DNA of 28,262 nt from Ruminococcus sp. UBA4240. GTDB lineage: Bacteria > Bacillota > Clostridia > Oscillospirales > Ruminococcaceae. Below, one piece after another: positions 16,280 to 24,101 of this stretch (positions within the stretch are counted from its first letter, which is position 1; every line of letters starts with the position of its first letter). The translations under genes were made by a program, and so were the position numbers. A model generated the notes under the pieces. That model made no database searches. It saw only the letters and a program-made list of their open reading frames with translations, and was not told the origin of the DNA. The stretch is from assembly GCA_002395525.1 (NCBI GenBank), contig DGXE01000005.1, positions 1-28,262 on the forward strand, in the 5' to 3' direction.

Positions 16280-17638
16280 TTACTTCACCAGTATGTCCTT
16301 GATGTCGCTTATGGCCTTGAGGTCGGTGACGATGACAACGGAATCCCCCGGCTCGATCACATCCTGCCCGCGGGGTATGATGACCTTCTTCCCCCGGGTG
16401 ATGGCAGCCACAAGGGTATGCTCCCTGAATTTAAGCTCCATAAGGGGCTTCCCCACCACAGGGGACTTTTCCGTTATCAGAAACTCCGCCGCCTCTATCT
16501 TCCCCTTGATAACGTTGTAGAGGGTCTCCATGTTGCTGCCGATGGTGTTCTTCATGGCACGCACATAACGCACTATCACGTCAGAGGTGAGGTTTTTGGG
16601 GTAGATGATGGAATCAAGGTCAAGGCGGGAGATTACACTGTCAAAGTCAAGACGGTTGACCTTTGTCACCACCTTGGCACGGGATACCTCCTTGGCATAC
16701 ATGGACAGGAGAATGTTCTCCTCGTCGATGTTGGTAAGGGACACAAAGCCGTCCATGTCCGCAAGGCCTTCTTCAAGCAGAGCGGCATGGTCTACCGCAT
16801 CCGCATTTATCACCGACACATCGGGCAGCTTTGAATCAAGCTCCTTCGCCCTTTCTGCGTCCTTCTCCACCAGCTTCACCTTGATGTTGGAGCGGGAGAG
16901 CAGGGAGGACACATAGTAGCCGATGCGCCCTCCGCCCACCACCATCACGCTCTTGACGGAGTTGAGGCGGTAGTTTATCTTTCTGAAAAATTCTGCCGCA
17001 TTGCGGGGGGATGCCACGATGGAAACGATGTCACGGGGCTCAAAGCGGAAGTCGCCGTTGGGTATGAGGGCTTCCTGCCCCCTTTCCACTATGCACACCA
17101 GCACATCGCAGTGGAGCCTGCCCACAACGTCCTTTACCGCCATTCCCTCAAGGGGGCACTTTTCCGGCATTTTGAACTTTAACAGCTCCGCCCTGCCCTT
17201 GGCAAAGGAATCTATCTTCATGGCAGAGGGGAACCGCAGTATGCGGGCGATCTCGTTTGCGGCGGTAAATTCCGGGTTTATGGTCATGGCAAGACCCAGC
17301 CGCTCATGGAAGAATGCAGCCTCATCATTGTATTCGGGGTTGCGCACACGGGCTATGGTGCGGCAGGAGCCGCTCTTTGCCGCCACAAGGCAGCACAGGA
17401 TGTTGAGCTCATCGGAATTGGTCACGGCAATGAGCAGGTGGGTATTGGAGATGCCCGCCTCCCTGAGCACGTCATACACTGCCCCGTTGCCCACGATGCC
17501 CATGACATCGCTGGCATCCGCAAGGGCAGATACTCTGCGGGGGCTCTTGTCTATGACCGTGACCCTGTTTCCCTCTTCATCAAGCTGTCTGGCAAGGGTC
17601 TCTCCCACCTTGCCGCAGCCAACTATGATAATATTCAT
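16280..17638 (-). CDS. trkA: Trk potassium uptake regulatory subunit with two RCK modules
   Basis: Cytoplasmic gating ring subunit that binds nucleotide and controls TrkH. The 452 residues hold two RCK_N/RCK_C pairs: the first Rossmann motif is VGCGKVG at 6-12, the second VVGGGRIGYYV near 230, as in full-length TrkA rather than single-module KtrA. The ATG at 17638 has GGAG 6 bases upstream and starts directly with the Rossmann strand; a longer in-frame start at 17665 would overlap the ABC permease gene. It follows that permease gene by 23 bases, which suggests co-transcription. Confidence 0.94.
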   Translation of the reverse strand: MNIIIVGCGKVGETLARQLDEEGNRVTVIDKSPRRVSALADASDVMGIVGNGAVYDVLREAGISNTHLLIAVTNSDELNILCCLVAAKSGSCRTIARVRNPEYNDEAAFFHERLGLAMTINPEFTAANEIARILRFPSAMKIDSFAKGRAELLKFKMPEKCPLEGMAVKDVVGRLHCDVLVCIVERGQEALIPNGDFRFEPRDIVSIVASPRNAAEFFRKINYRLNSVKSVMVVGGGRIGYYVSSLLSRSNIKVKLVEKDAERAKELDSKLPDVSVINADAVDHAALLEEGLADMDGFVSLTNIDEENILLSMYAKEVSRAKVVTKVNRLDFDSVISRLDLDSIIYPKNLTSDVIVRYVRAMKNTIGSNMETLYNVIKGKIEAAEFLITEKSPVVGKPLMELKFREHTLVAAITRGKKVIIPRGQDVIEPGDSVVIVTDLKAISDIKDILVK

Positions 17639-17661
17639 ACTGTTCTCCGTCCCGTCACCGG

Positions 17662-20600
17662 TCACTCCGTGGATTTCATAGCCGCCGCCATGTTTATGGT
17701 CTTCAGGCGGAAGTATATCCGGCTATTGACCAGCACCACAAATATGAGCATGACCACTGCCGCCATTGCAAAATCAACAGGGGGTATGGTGCGGGCAAAC
17801 ATCACACTGTCCACCTCGGCGGTGCGCACAACAAATCTCTCCAGGGGCACACCAAGCACCAGCCCCAAAGCTATACCAAGCAGGGTGGAGACGATGTTCT
17901 CCCGGAACACATAGGCGGCAAGCTCTGCGTCAAAAAAGCCAAGCACCTTCATGGATGCAAGCTCGTAGCGGCGCTCGGTCATGTTTATCTCCGCAAGGTT
18001 TATCATGATGACAAAGCTCAGGGCACCCACAAAGGCGATTATGACAAGCACTATGATGTCCATGCTGTCCATGAGCTGCGAAAAGCTGTCAAGGGAGGTG
18101 CTTGTATACACGGCGGAAAGCACCGCATCAGATGCGATGAGCGCCTTTGCAAAGGTGTCCTTCTCCTGCTCCGAAAGCTCCCTGTCAAAGCGGATGAAGG
18201 CGGTTGTGAGGGCGCTGTCGTGGGTCAGTGCCTTAAAGGGTATGGTGTTCATATACACATAGTTGCCCATGTGGTTTTTTGTTATGCCCGTGACCATGAT
18301 GTCACCGTATTCCGTGGAGATGGCATCACCCTTCTGCACATCAAGGAGAATGGACAGCTTCTCCGTAATGACTGCCCCCTCGGAGGGCTGGGTGAAGGTC
18401 TCCCCCGTTTTGGGGTCGATAAAGCTTACAAAGCCCTCAAAGCTGTCCCCTGCTGTGAGATATGCCTTTGCCCTTTTCCCTGTGTGGGAGGAGGTGAAGG
18501 TGTGCTCCTTCATGTTGACAAAGCCGTATCGGCAGGGTATGCCCGTGGCCTGTATCACTGCGGAGGTTTCCATTGTCTCCCGCTCCGAAGCATCATCCTC
18601 CATGACCACAGTCATATCAAAGGTGGTCATTTTGCCGAACTGCTCATCAAGGACGGTGCTCATGGAATAGCGAAGGCCGAAGCCTGTCAGCAGCAGCGCC
18701 GTGCAGCCGCCTATGCCCGCAAGCATGACGAAAAATCTGCTGCGGTAGCGCATAAGGTTGCGCATTGCCACCTTGTGGAGAAAGGGAAGGTGCTTCCACA
18801 GTCCGGGGAGAAGCCTTTCAGCCAGCACCTTTTTGCCGCCCCGGGGGGCTTTCGGCCGCACAAGCTGTGCGGGGGAGCCGGAAAGCTCCCTGAGTGCCGC
18901 ATACAGGGTGGAGAGTATGACACACAGCAGGGAAACGATTATGCACTGCAATGCGATGTTATTGTCGTAGATCACGGTGATGGGGGGATAGTTGTACATG
19001 GAGGCATAGCACACGTCAATGATGCCCGGCAGGAAGTTGAACCCTGCCGCCACCCCTATGACACTGCCTGTGATCCCTGCAAGAGCGGCGTACAGGAGGT
19101 ACTGCCCCATGACCTGGACATTGCTGTAGCCCAGAGCCTTCAATGTGCCCGCCTGGGTGCGCTGCTCCTCTACCATCCTTGTCATGGTGGCACAGCACAC
19201 AAGGGCTGCTATGAGCACAAAGAACAGGGGGAACACGGCTGCTACCGCATCTACTCTGTCAGCATCCTCGCCGTATGCCATGCAGTCGGGATCAAAGGAA
19301 TCCCTGTCGGTGATGTAGAGCTTCCCCTCCGCTATGCGCTCCTCTACCTCGTTTGCGGCACGGGTCAGCTCCTCACGGGCTTTGTTTACCTCTTCCTCGC
19401 CCTGTACCAGCTTTTCCTCGGCGGCTTTGAGCTCCTTTTCTGCCTGCCGCAGGCTTGTCTGTGCATCTATGAGGCCGGAGCCTGCGGTCTGTATGCCGTC
19501 CTTTTTTGACTGTAACTCATCGGACTGGGCATCTATCTGGTACATGGCTGATGATACAGCCTGTCTTACCTGCTCGTTGACGGTGGATATGGACTCATAC
19601 ACCGTCGCTCTTGTGGCAGGATCCTTTTCCGGGTCGGTTATGCAGTATATGGCAAGCAGATCCTGTATGGAGGCATCCACATTGTTGGCATCGTATATGC
19701 GCTGTATCTCCTTGAAGGTGTCCAGCAGCTCCTGGGGCAACACCTTCAGGTAGGCATTCTTGTAATTCTCAAGGAAGAAGTCTATCTTCTCGCAGGTAAA
19801 GGCAAGCTCCTCCATGCCCTCACGCCTTGTGCCCAGCTCCCCGGAGGCGTTGTCAAGCTCCTCCCCGGCGCTGTCCACAACGGCACGCCCCGCATCGAAG
19901 TTCTCCTTGTAGCGTTCATACTCTGCAAGGCCGTCCTCGTAGTCACGGCGCCCCTTTTCAAGCTTCTCTTCGGCATCCGCAAGCTGTCTGCGGGCATCTG
20001 AAAGCTCCTCCTCGGCATCGGCACGAATGGTGTCCCCCCTGCGGGAGAGTATCTGTGCCCTCTGACCTTCAAGCTCCAGAGCGGCGGCAGAGATAAGCTC
20101 ATGGTATTCAGAGGAAAAGGGGGCAGTCTTCTCCGATCCCTTTACGGAAAGGTATATGCCCGTGTACACATCGTAGGCAAAGTCCTCCTCGGGGATATAC
20201 ACAAAGGCATCGAGCCTGCCGTTGCCCACATTTGTGGAGCCCCTCTCGGAGCGTGGGTACAAGGGGCTGCGGCACAGACCTGTAACGGTAAACTCCGTCA
20301 CATCAAGGATCTCCCCTGTGTCATCATCACCGGGAGCCTCCAGCACCACAGTGTCACCAACGGCAAAAAGGCCGCAGTCCGCATCACAGAGCATCTCCCC
20401 GGAGGCTGAGGGCAGCCGCCCCTCGGTGATGTAGGGGAAATTAAGGTGACAGTCCGGGGAATAGGAATATGCCCTCACCAGTACAGCGCCGTTCTCTGCG
20501 GCATATACAAGGTCTGCCCAGCAGTACCCTGCCGCATCGTCGAAGGTGTCGCTTTCAAGGAGAGCTGCCGGCTCTGTCCTGTCAAAGCCCAGAGTAGAGC

Positions 20601-20787
20601 GCAGCTCTATGTCCGCAAGTGCATGGTCGTTCAGATATTTCCAGGCATTTGCCTTGAGGATGCCCGCAGTGCTCTTCACCCCTGCGTAGAAGGCGCAGCT
20701 TATGGCGATGATGAGGAGTATTGCCAGAAAACGTGAGAACGTCCTCCCGATACTGCGCAGGGTATTAAGATAAAGGCTTTTCTTCAT
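17662..20787 (-). CDS. Giant FtsX-family ABC transporter permease
   Basis: Membrane part of an ABC system related to MacB/FtsX-type transporters, which move lipids, peptides or antibiotics or transmit force across the membrane; the substrate is unknown. The 1041-residue protein has one N-terminal helix (19-38), a large extracellular domain with two long coiled-coil stretches (about 250-335 and 410-490), and a first FtsX domain with helices near 515-536, 561-583 and 609-630. A further helix near 684-703 is followed by another extracellular domain, and the second FtsX domain has helices near 906-931, 959-980 and 1003-1026. The ATG overlaps the ATPase stop as TAATG, so the two are translationally coupled. 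Confidence 0.92.
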   Translation of the reverse strand: MKKSLYLNTLRSIGRTFSRFLAILLIIAISCAFYAGVKSTAGILKANAWKYLNDHALADIELRSTLGFDRTEPAALLESDTFDDAAGYCWADLVYAAENGAVLVRAYSYSPDCHLNFPYITEGRLPSASGEMLCDADCGLFAVGDTVVLEAPGDDDTGEILDVTEFTVTGLCRSPLYPRSERGSTNVGNGRLDAFVYIPEEDFAYDVYTGIYLSVKGSEKTAPFSSEYHELISAAALELEGQRAQILSRRGDTIRADAEEELSDARRQLADAEEKLEKGRRDYEDGLAEYERYKENFDAGRAVVDSAGEELDNASGELGTRREGMEELAFTCEKIDFFLENYKNAYLKVLPQELLDTFKEIQRIYDANNVDASIQDLLAIYCITDPEKDPATRATVYESISTVNEQVRQAVSSAMYQIDAQSDELQSKKDGIQTAGSGLIDAQTSLRQAEKELKAAEEKLVQGEEEVNKAREELTRAANEVEERIAEGKLYITDRDSFDPDCMAYGEDADRVDAVAAVFPLFFVLIAALVCCATMTRMVEEQRTQAGTLKALGYSNVQVMGQYLLYAALAGITGSVIGVAAGFNFLPGIIDVCYASMYNYPPITVIYDNNIALQCIIVSLLCVILSTLYAALRELSGSPAQLVRPKAPRGGKKVLAERLLPGLWKHLPFLHKVAMRNLMRYRSRFFVMLAGIGGCTALLLTGFGLRYSMSTVLDEQFGKMTTFDMTVVMEDDASERETMETSAVIQATGIPCRYGFVNMKEHTFTSSHTGKRAKAYLTAGDSFEGFVSFIDPKTGETFTQPSEGAVITEKLSILLDVQKGDAISTEYGDIMVTGITKNHMGNYVYMNTIPFKALTHDSALTTAFIRFDRELSEQEKDTFAKALIASDAVLSAVYTSTSLDSFSQLMDSMDIIVLVIIAFVGALSFVIMINLAEINMTERRYELASMKVLGFFDAELAAYVFRENIVSTLLGIALGLVLGVPLERFVVRTAEVDSVMFARTIPPVDFAMAAVVMLIFVVLVNSRIYFRLKTINMAAAMKSTE

Positions 20788-21488
20788 TACCACTCAATAT
20801 CCTCCACGGAGGTGGGATTGGGATTCAGCATTATTTTGGCTACCTTGCCGTTTTTCATGCAGATGACCCTGTCCGCCATGGGGGTGATGGCCTGATTATG
20901 GGTGACCACCACCACGGTCATGCCCTTCTTGCGGCAGCAGTCCTGCAAAAGCTTCAGGATGGTGCGGCCCGTGTTGTAGTCAAGGGCACCTGTGGGCTCA
21001 TCGCACAGAAGCAGCTTGGGGGACTTTGCCACTGCCCTTGCAATGGACACACGCTGCTGCTCCCCGCCGGAGAGCTGGGAGGGAAAGTTACCCTGCCTGT
21101 CGGAAAGGCCTACCATATCCAGCACATCCCCGGGGGCGGTGCTGCTCTTGGTGATCTCCGTGGCAAGCTCCACGTTTTCCCTTGCGGTGAGGTTGGGCAC
21201 CAGATTGTAGAACTGGAACACAAAGCCCACGTCATTGCGGCGGTAGGCGGTCAGCTTCCTGTGGGAAAGGGCGGCGATATCCGTGCCGTCCACGGTGACA
21301 GAGCCGCTGTCCGCCCTGTCCATGCCCCCCAGGAGGTTCAGTATGGTGGTCTTTCCCGCACCGGATTCCCCGGTGATGATGGTGAACTCACCCTGTTCTA
21401 TGTCAAAGCTTACATTGTCCGAGGCGTTTATGGTGATCTCCCCGGGCTTATAGGTCTTGCAGACGTTTTTCAGTGAGATATAGCTCAT
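20787..21488 (-). CDS. ABC transporter ATP-binding protein (MacB/LolD type)
   Basis: Energises the permease encoded next to it. The 233 residues carry Walker A GESGAGKTT (40-48), Q-loop Gln92, signature LSGGEQQ (139-145), Walker B LLLCDEPTGALD (159-170) and H-loop His197. The GALD phrase is typical of the LolD/MacB/FtsE group. The ATG at 21488 has AAAGGA 6 bases upstream; the ATG at 21503 would place that site inside the gene. It is the first gene of the four-gene minus-strand run. Confidence 0.94.
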   Translation of the reverse strand: MSYISLKNVCKTYKPGEITINASDNVSFDIEQGEFTIITGESGAGKTTILNLLGGMDRADSGSVTVDGTDIAALSHRKLTAYRRNDVGFVFQFYNLVPNLTARENVELATEITKSSTAPGDVLDMVGLSDRQGNFPSQLSGGEQQRVSIARAVAKSPKLLLCDEPTGALDYNTGRTILKLLQDCCRKKGMTVVVVTHNQAITPMADRVICMKNGKVAKIMLNPNPTSVEDIEW

Positions 21489-21520
21489 ATAGCGTCCTTT
21501 CACGTTGTGTTGCGGGGAAT

Positions 21521-21552
21521 GCCCCTATCCTATTATTATAGCATTTAGGGGC
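21521..21552. promoter_or_regulatory. Inverted repeat over the ABC/trk promoter
   Basis: GCCCCTA (21521-21527) and TAGGGGC (21546-21552) are perfect inverted arms 18 bases apart, enclosing the -10 box at 21535-21540. This is a possible repressor site. Confidence 0.4.
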
Positions 21553-21563
21553 GCTGTTTTAAA
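21535..21563 (-). promoter_or_regulatory. Extended -10 promoter of the ABC/trk gene run
   Basis: On the minus strand TATAAT (plus 21535-21540) is preceded by TGC, an extended -10, and by TTTAAA (plus 21558-21563) 17 bases upstream as a weak -35. Confidence 0.65.
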
Positions 21564-21745
21564 TAGTCAATTTTAAGCAAAAAACCAAATGCGGCTTTAC
21601 AACTTTGTATATTGTGCACTATACCACAAGGGCATAGTTTTACACAGGACAAGTCGGGCAGGGGCGAAAAGCTCTCATTCTTGTGCAAATCCCACAAATC
21701 AGGCATAGTGTTTTGCAAGTTAATGTACATTTTTTCTTTAAGGTA

Positions 21746-21774
21746 TTGCAAAATTATGGTTAATATTATATAAT
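21746..21774 (+). promoter_or_regulatory. Promoter of the EF-G-like gene
   Basis: TTGCAA (21746-21751) and TATAAT (21769-21774) have a 17-base spacer. The leader to the start codon would be about 88 bases. Confidence 0.75.
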
Positions 21775-21869
21775 GGTTCTGTTAATCGTTTCTTATTTTG
21801 GGTAAATCTAACAAGTTTCTCCTGAATAACTGACCATTGCGAACATAAAAGACAAAGGAGCCACAGACC

Positions 21870-23942
21870 ATGAAAGTTTACAGCGCACAGGACATAAGGA
21901 ACATCGCCATTGCAGGCCACAGCGGCTCCGGCAAGACCACTCTTGCCGAGGCTCTCATATACAAGGCAGGCGCCTCTGACAGACTGGGTGCCACCGCAGA
22001 CGGCAACACCGTATGCGACTACGACCCGGAGGAGATAAAGCGCAAGGCATCCCTCAGCACGGCTCTTGCCTCCGTTGAGTACAACGGGGTGAAGATAAAC
22101 CTGCTCGATGCCCCCGGCCTTTTCGACTTCGAGGCGGATATGCGTGAGGCTATATACGCATCCGATACCGTTCTCATCACCGTATCCGGCAAATCCGGCG
22201 TGAAGGTGGGCACAAAGAAGGCATACAAGGCAGCCCGTGAAATGGGCAAGGCATCTCTCTTCGTTGTCACCAAGGCAGATGACCCGGATGCCAACTTCTA
22301 CAACGTACTCACCGACCTGAAGACAGAGTTCGGTCCTACGGTGTGCCCCGTCATCGTCCCCGTCATCAAGGACAGACAGGTGATAAGCTATGTGAACCTT
22401 ATCGAGATGAAGTGCTACAAGTACAACGAGAAGGGTGAGGTAACAGAGACGGATATGCCCACAGCGGAGATATCCGAAAAGATGGAATACCGTCTTGACG
22501 GTCTGGTAGCCGCCTTCTCCGAGGCTGTTGCAGAGACGGACGAGGCTCTTATGGAAAAGTTCTTCGAGGGCGAGGCATTCACCTCAGAGGAGCTGGTAAA
22601 GGGTCTCCACAACGGCATGAACAGCGGTATCATCACCCCTGTCATCTGCTCCTCCGACATCACCATGGGGGGCATAGATATGCTCCTCAAGGAAATAAAG
22701 CTGCTGTTCCCCTCCCCTGCTGACAGCGCACCCTCCATTGCATACAAGGGGGATGATATGCTGGAGGTGCCCTATGACGACACCAAGGATGCCGCAGGCT
22801 TTGTGTTCAAGACCGTAGCGGATCCCTTCGTGGGCAAGATGAGCTTTATCAAGGTAATGCGTGGCGTTATGAAGTCCAACACCGAATACACCGACACCAC
22901 CGCCGGCAACACGGAGAAGCTGGGCAAGCTGTACACCCTGTGCGGCAAGAAGCAGACGGAGATAAGCGAGGCACACGCAGGCGACATATGCGTTGCCGTG
23001 AAGATAGGCGCCCAGACCAACGACACTCTCTGCGCCGGTGAAGCACTGGAATTTGAGAAGATAAAGTTTGCACGTCCCTGCTACAAGGTGGCTGTCAAGG
23101 CCAAGTCACAGGGAGATGAGAGCAAGATAAGCACCGGCTTTGCCCGCATCATGGAGGAGGATCCTTCCATATCCTTCTATCAGGATCCCCAGACAAACGA
23201 ATTTATCCTTGCAGGCGCAGGTGAGCAGCACCTTGAGGTGGCTGCCGCCAAGCTGAAATCCAAGTTCGGCACGGACATTACCCTCGCACCCAGCAAGATA
23301 GCCTACCGTGAGACCATCCGCAGGAAGTGCAAGGTGCAGGGCAAGCACAAGAAGCAGTCCGGCGGCCACGGTCAGTACGGTGACGTGTGGATCGAGTTCG
23401 AGCCCTGTGTCAGCGACGAGCTGGTATTTGAGGAGAGAGTATTCGGCGGCGCTGTTCCCAAGAACTTCTTCCCCGCAGTTGAAAAGGGCTTGCAGGAGTG
23501 TATGCAGAAGGGCGTTCTGGCAGGCTGCCCCGTTACAGGCGTGAAGGCCATACTTGTAGACGGCTCCTACCACCCTGTTGACTCCTCTGAAATGGCATTC
23601 AAGACTGCCGCCTCCATTGCCTTCAAGGAGGGCATGAAGCAGGCAGATCCCACTATCCTTGAGCCTATCGGCAGCCTGAAGGTGACAGTCCCCAATGACA
23701 ACACAGGCGACGTTATGGGCGACCTTAACAAGCGCCGGGGCAGAGTGCTGGGCATGAACCCCGCAGAAGAAAAGGGAATGACCGTTATCGAGGCAGAGGT
23801 GCCCGAAAGAGAGATGCAGACCTTTGCAACACAGCTGCGCCAGATCACAAGAGGCATGGGCTCCTTTGAGTTCGACTTCGTAAGATACGAACAGCTCCCC
23901 TCCAATCTGGTGAGCGAGGTCATCCTCTCCCTTAACGACTGA
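21870..23942 (+). CDS. EF-G-like translational GTPase (divergent paralogue)
   Basis: A 690-residue protein with all EF-G domains: GTPase domain 1 (about 10-270), then domains II to V, ending with the EF-G C-terminal segment. G1 is GHSGSGKTT (16-24), G3 is DAPGLFDF (80-87) in place of the canonical DTPGHVDF, and G4 is TKAD (134-137) in place of NKMD. The DGNTVCDYDPEEIKRK switch I region is typical of the EF-G-like group kept beside the housekeeping fusA in many Firmicutes. It could act on ribosomes under special conditions; a TetM-type protection role is possible but unproven. AAAGGAG lies 9 bases before the ATG. It has its own promoter and terminator. Confidence 0.9.
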   Translation: MKVYSAQDIRNIAIAGHSGSGKTTLAEALIYKAGASDRLGATADGNTVCDYDPEEIKRKASLSTALASVEYNGVKINLLDAPGLFDFEADMREAIYASDTVLITVSGKSGVKVGTKKAYKAAREMGKASLFVVTKADDPDANFYNVLTDLKTEFGPTVCPVIVPVIKDRQVISYVNLIEMKCYKYNEKGEVTETDMPTAEISEKMEYRLDGLVAAFSEAVAETDEALMEKFFEGEAFTSEELVKGLHNGMNSGIITPVICSSDITMGGIDMLLKEIKLLFPSPADSAPSIAYKGDDMLEVPYDDTKDAAGFVFKTVADPFVGKMSFIKVMRGVMKSNTEYTDTTAGNTEKLGKLYTLCGKKQTEISEAHAGDICVAVKIGAQTNDTLCAGEALEFEKIKFARPCYKVAVKAKSQGDESKISTGFARIMEEDPSISFYQDPQTNEFILAGAGEQHLEVAAAKLKSKFGTDITLAPSKIAYRETIRRKCKVQGKHKKQSGGHGQYGDVWIEFEPCVSDELVFEERVFGGAVPKNFFPAVEKGLQECMQKGVLAGCPVTGVKAILVDGSYHPVDSSEMAFKTAASIAFKEGMKQADPTILEPIGSLKVTVPNDNTGDVMGDLNKRRGRVLGMNPAEEKGMTVIEAEVPEREMQTFATQLRQITRGMGSFEFDFVRYEQLPSNLVSEVILSLND

Positions 23943-23968
23943 TGATACCGATCAAAACATAGCAAACC

Positions 23969-24019
23969 AAGTGCAGGCAGTTTCTCGTGAGCATATCCGA
24001 AGCAACCGCCTGCACTTTT
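23969..24019 (+). terminator. Terminator after the EF-G-like gene
   Basis: A perfect 10-bp stem, AAGTGCAGGC/GCCTGCACTT, encloses a 29-base loop, which is long for a terminator. Two further Ts make a run of four. It lies 26 bases after the stop codon. Confidence 0.65.
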
Positions 24020-24101
24020 GCACTATCTGTACACAAACAGTTTACAGACAATAAATGATATCGCGGATGACACGATATGGTGAATGACAAGGAGGGAAAC
24101 T

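Larger units (their letters stand above)
21489..21869. other. Divergent intergenic region between ABC operon and EF-G-like gene
   Basis: No gene is supported. It is AT-rich relative to its surroundings and carries a minus-strand promoter at 21535-21563 and a plus-strand promoter at 21746-21774. The stretch 21570-21740 holds no structure I can name. Confidence 0.6.

Noticed and set aside
18220..19509. 429-codon plus-strand ORF
   Set aside because: It is entirely antisense to the ABC permease gene and rich in His, Cys and Gly as expected of a shadow frame.
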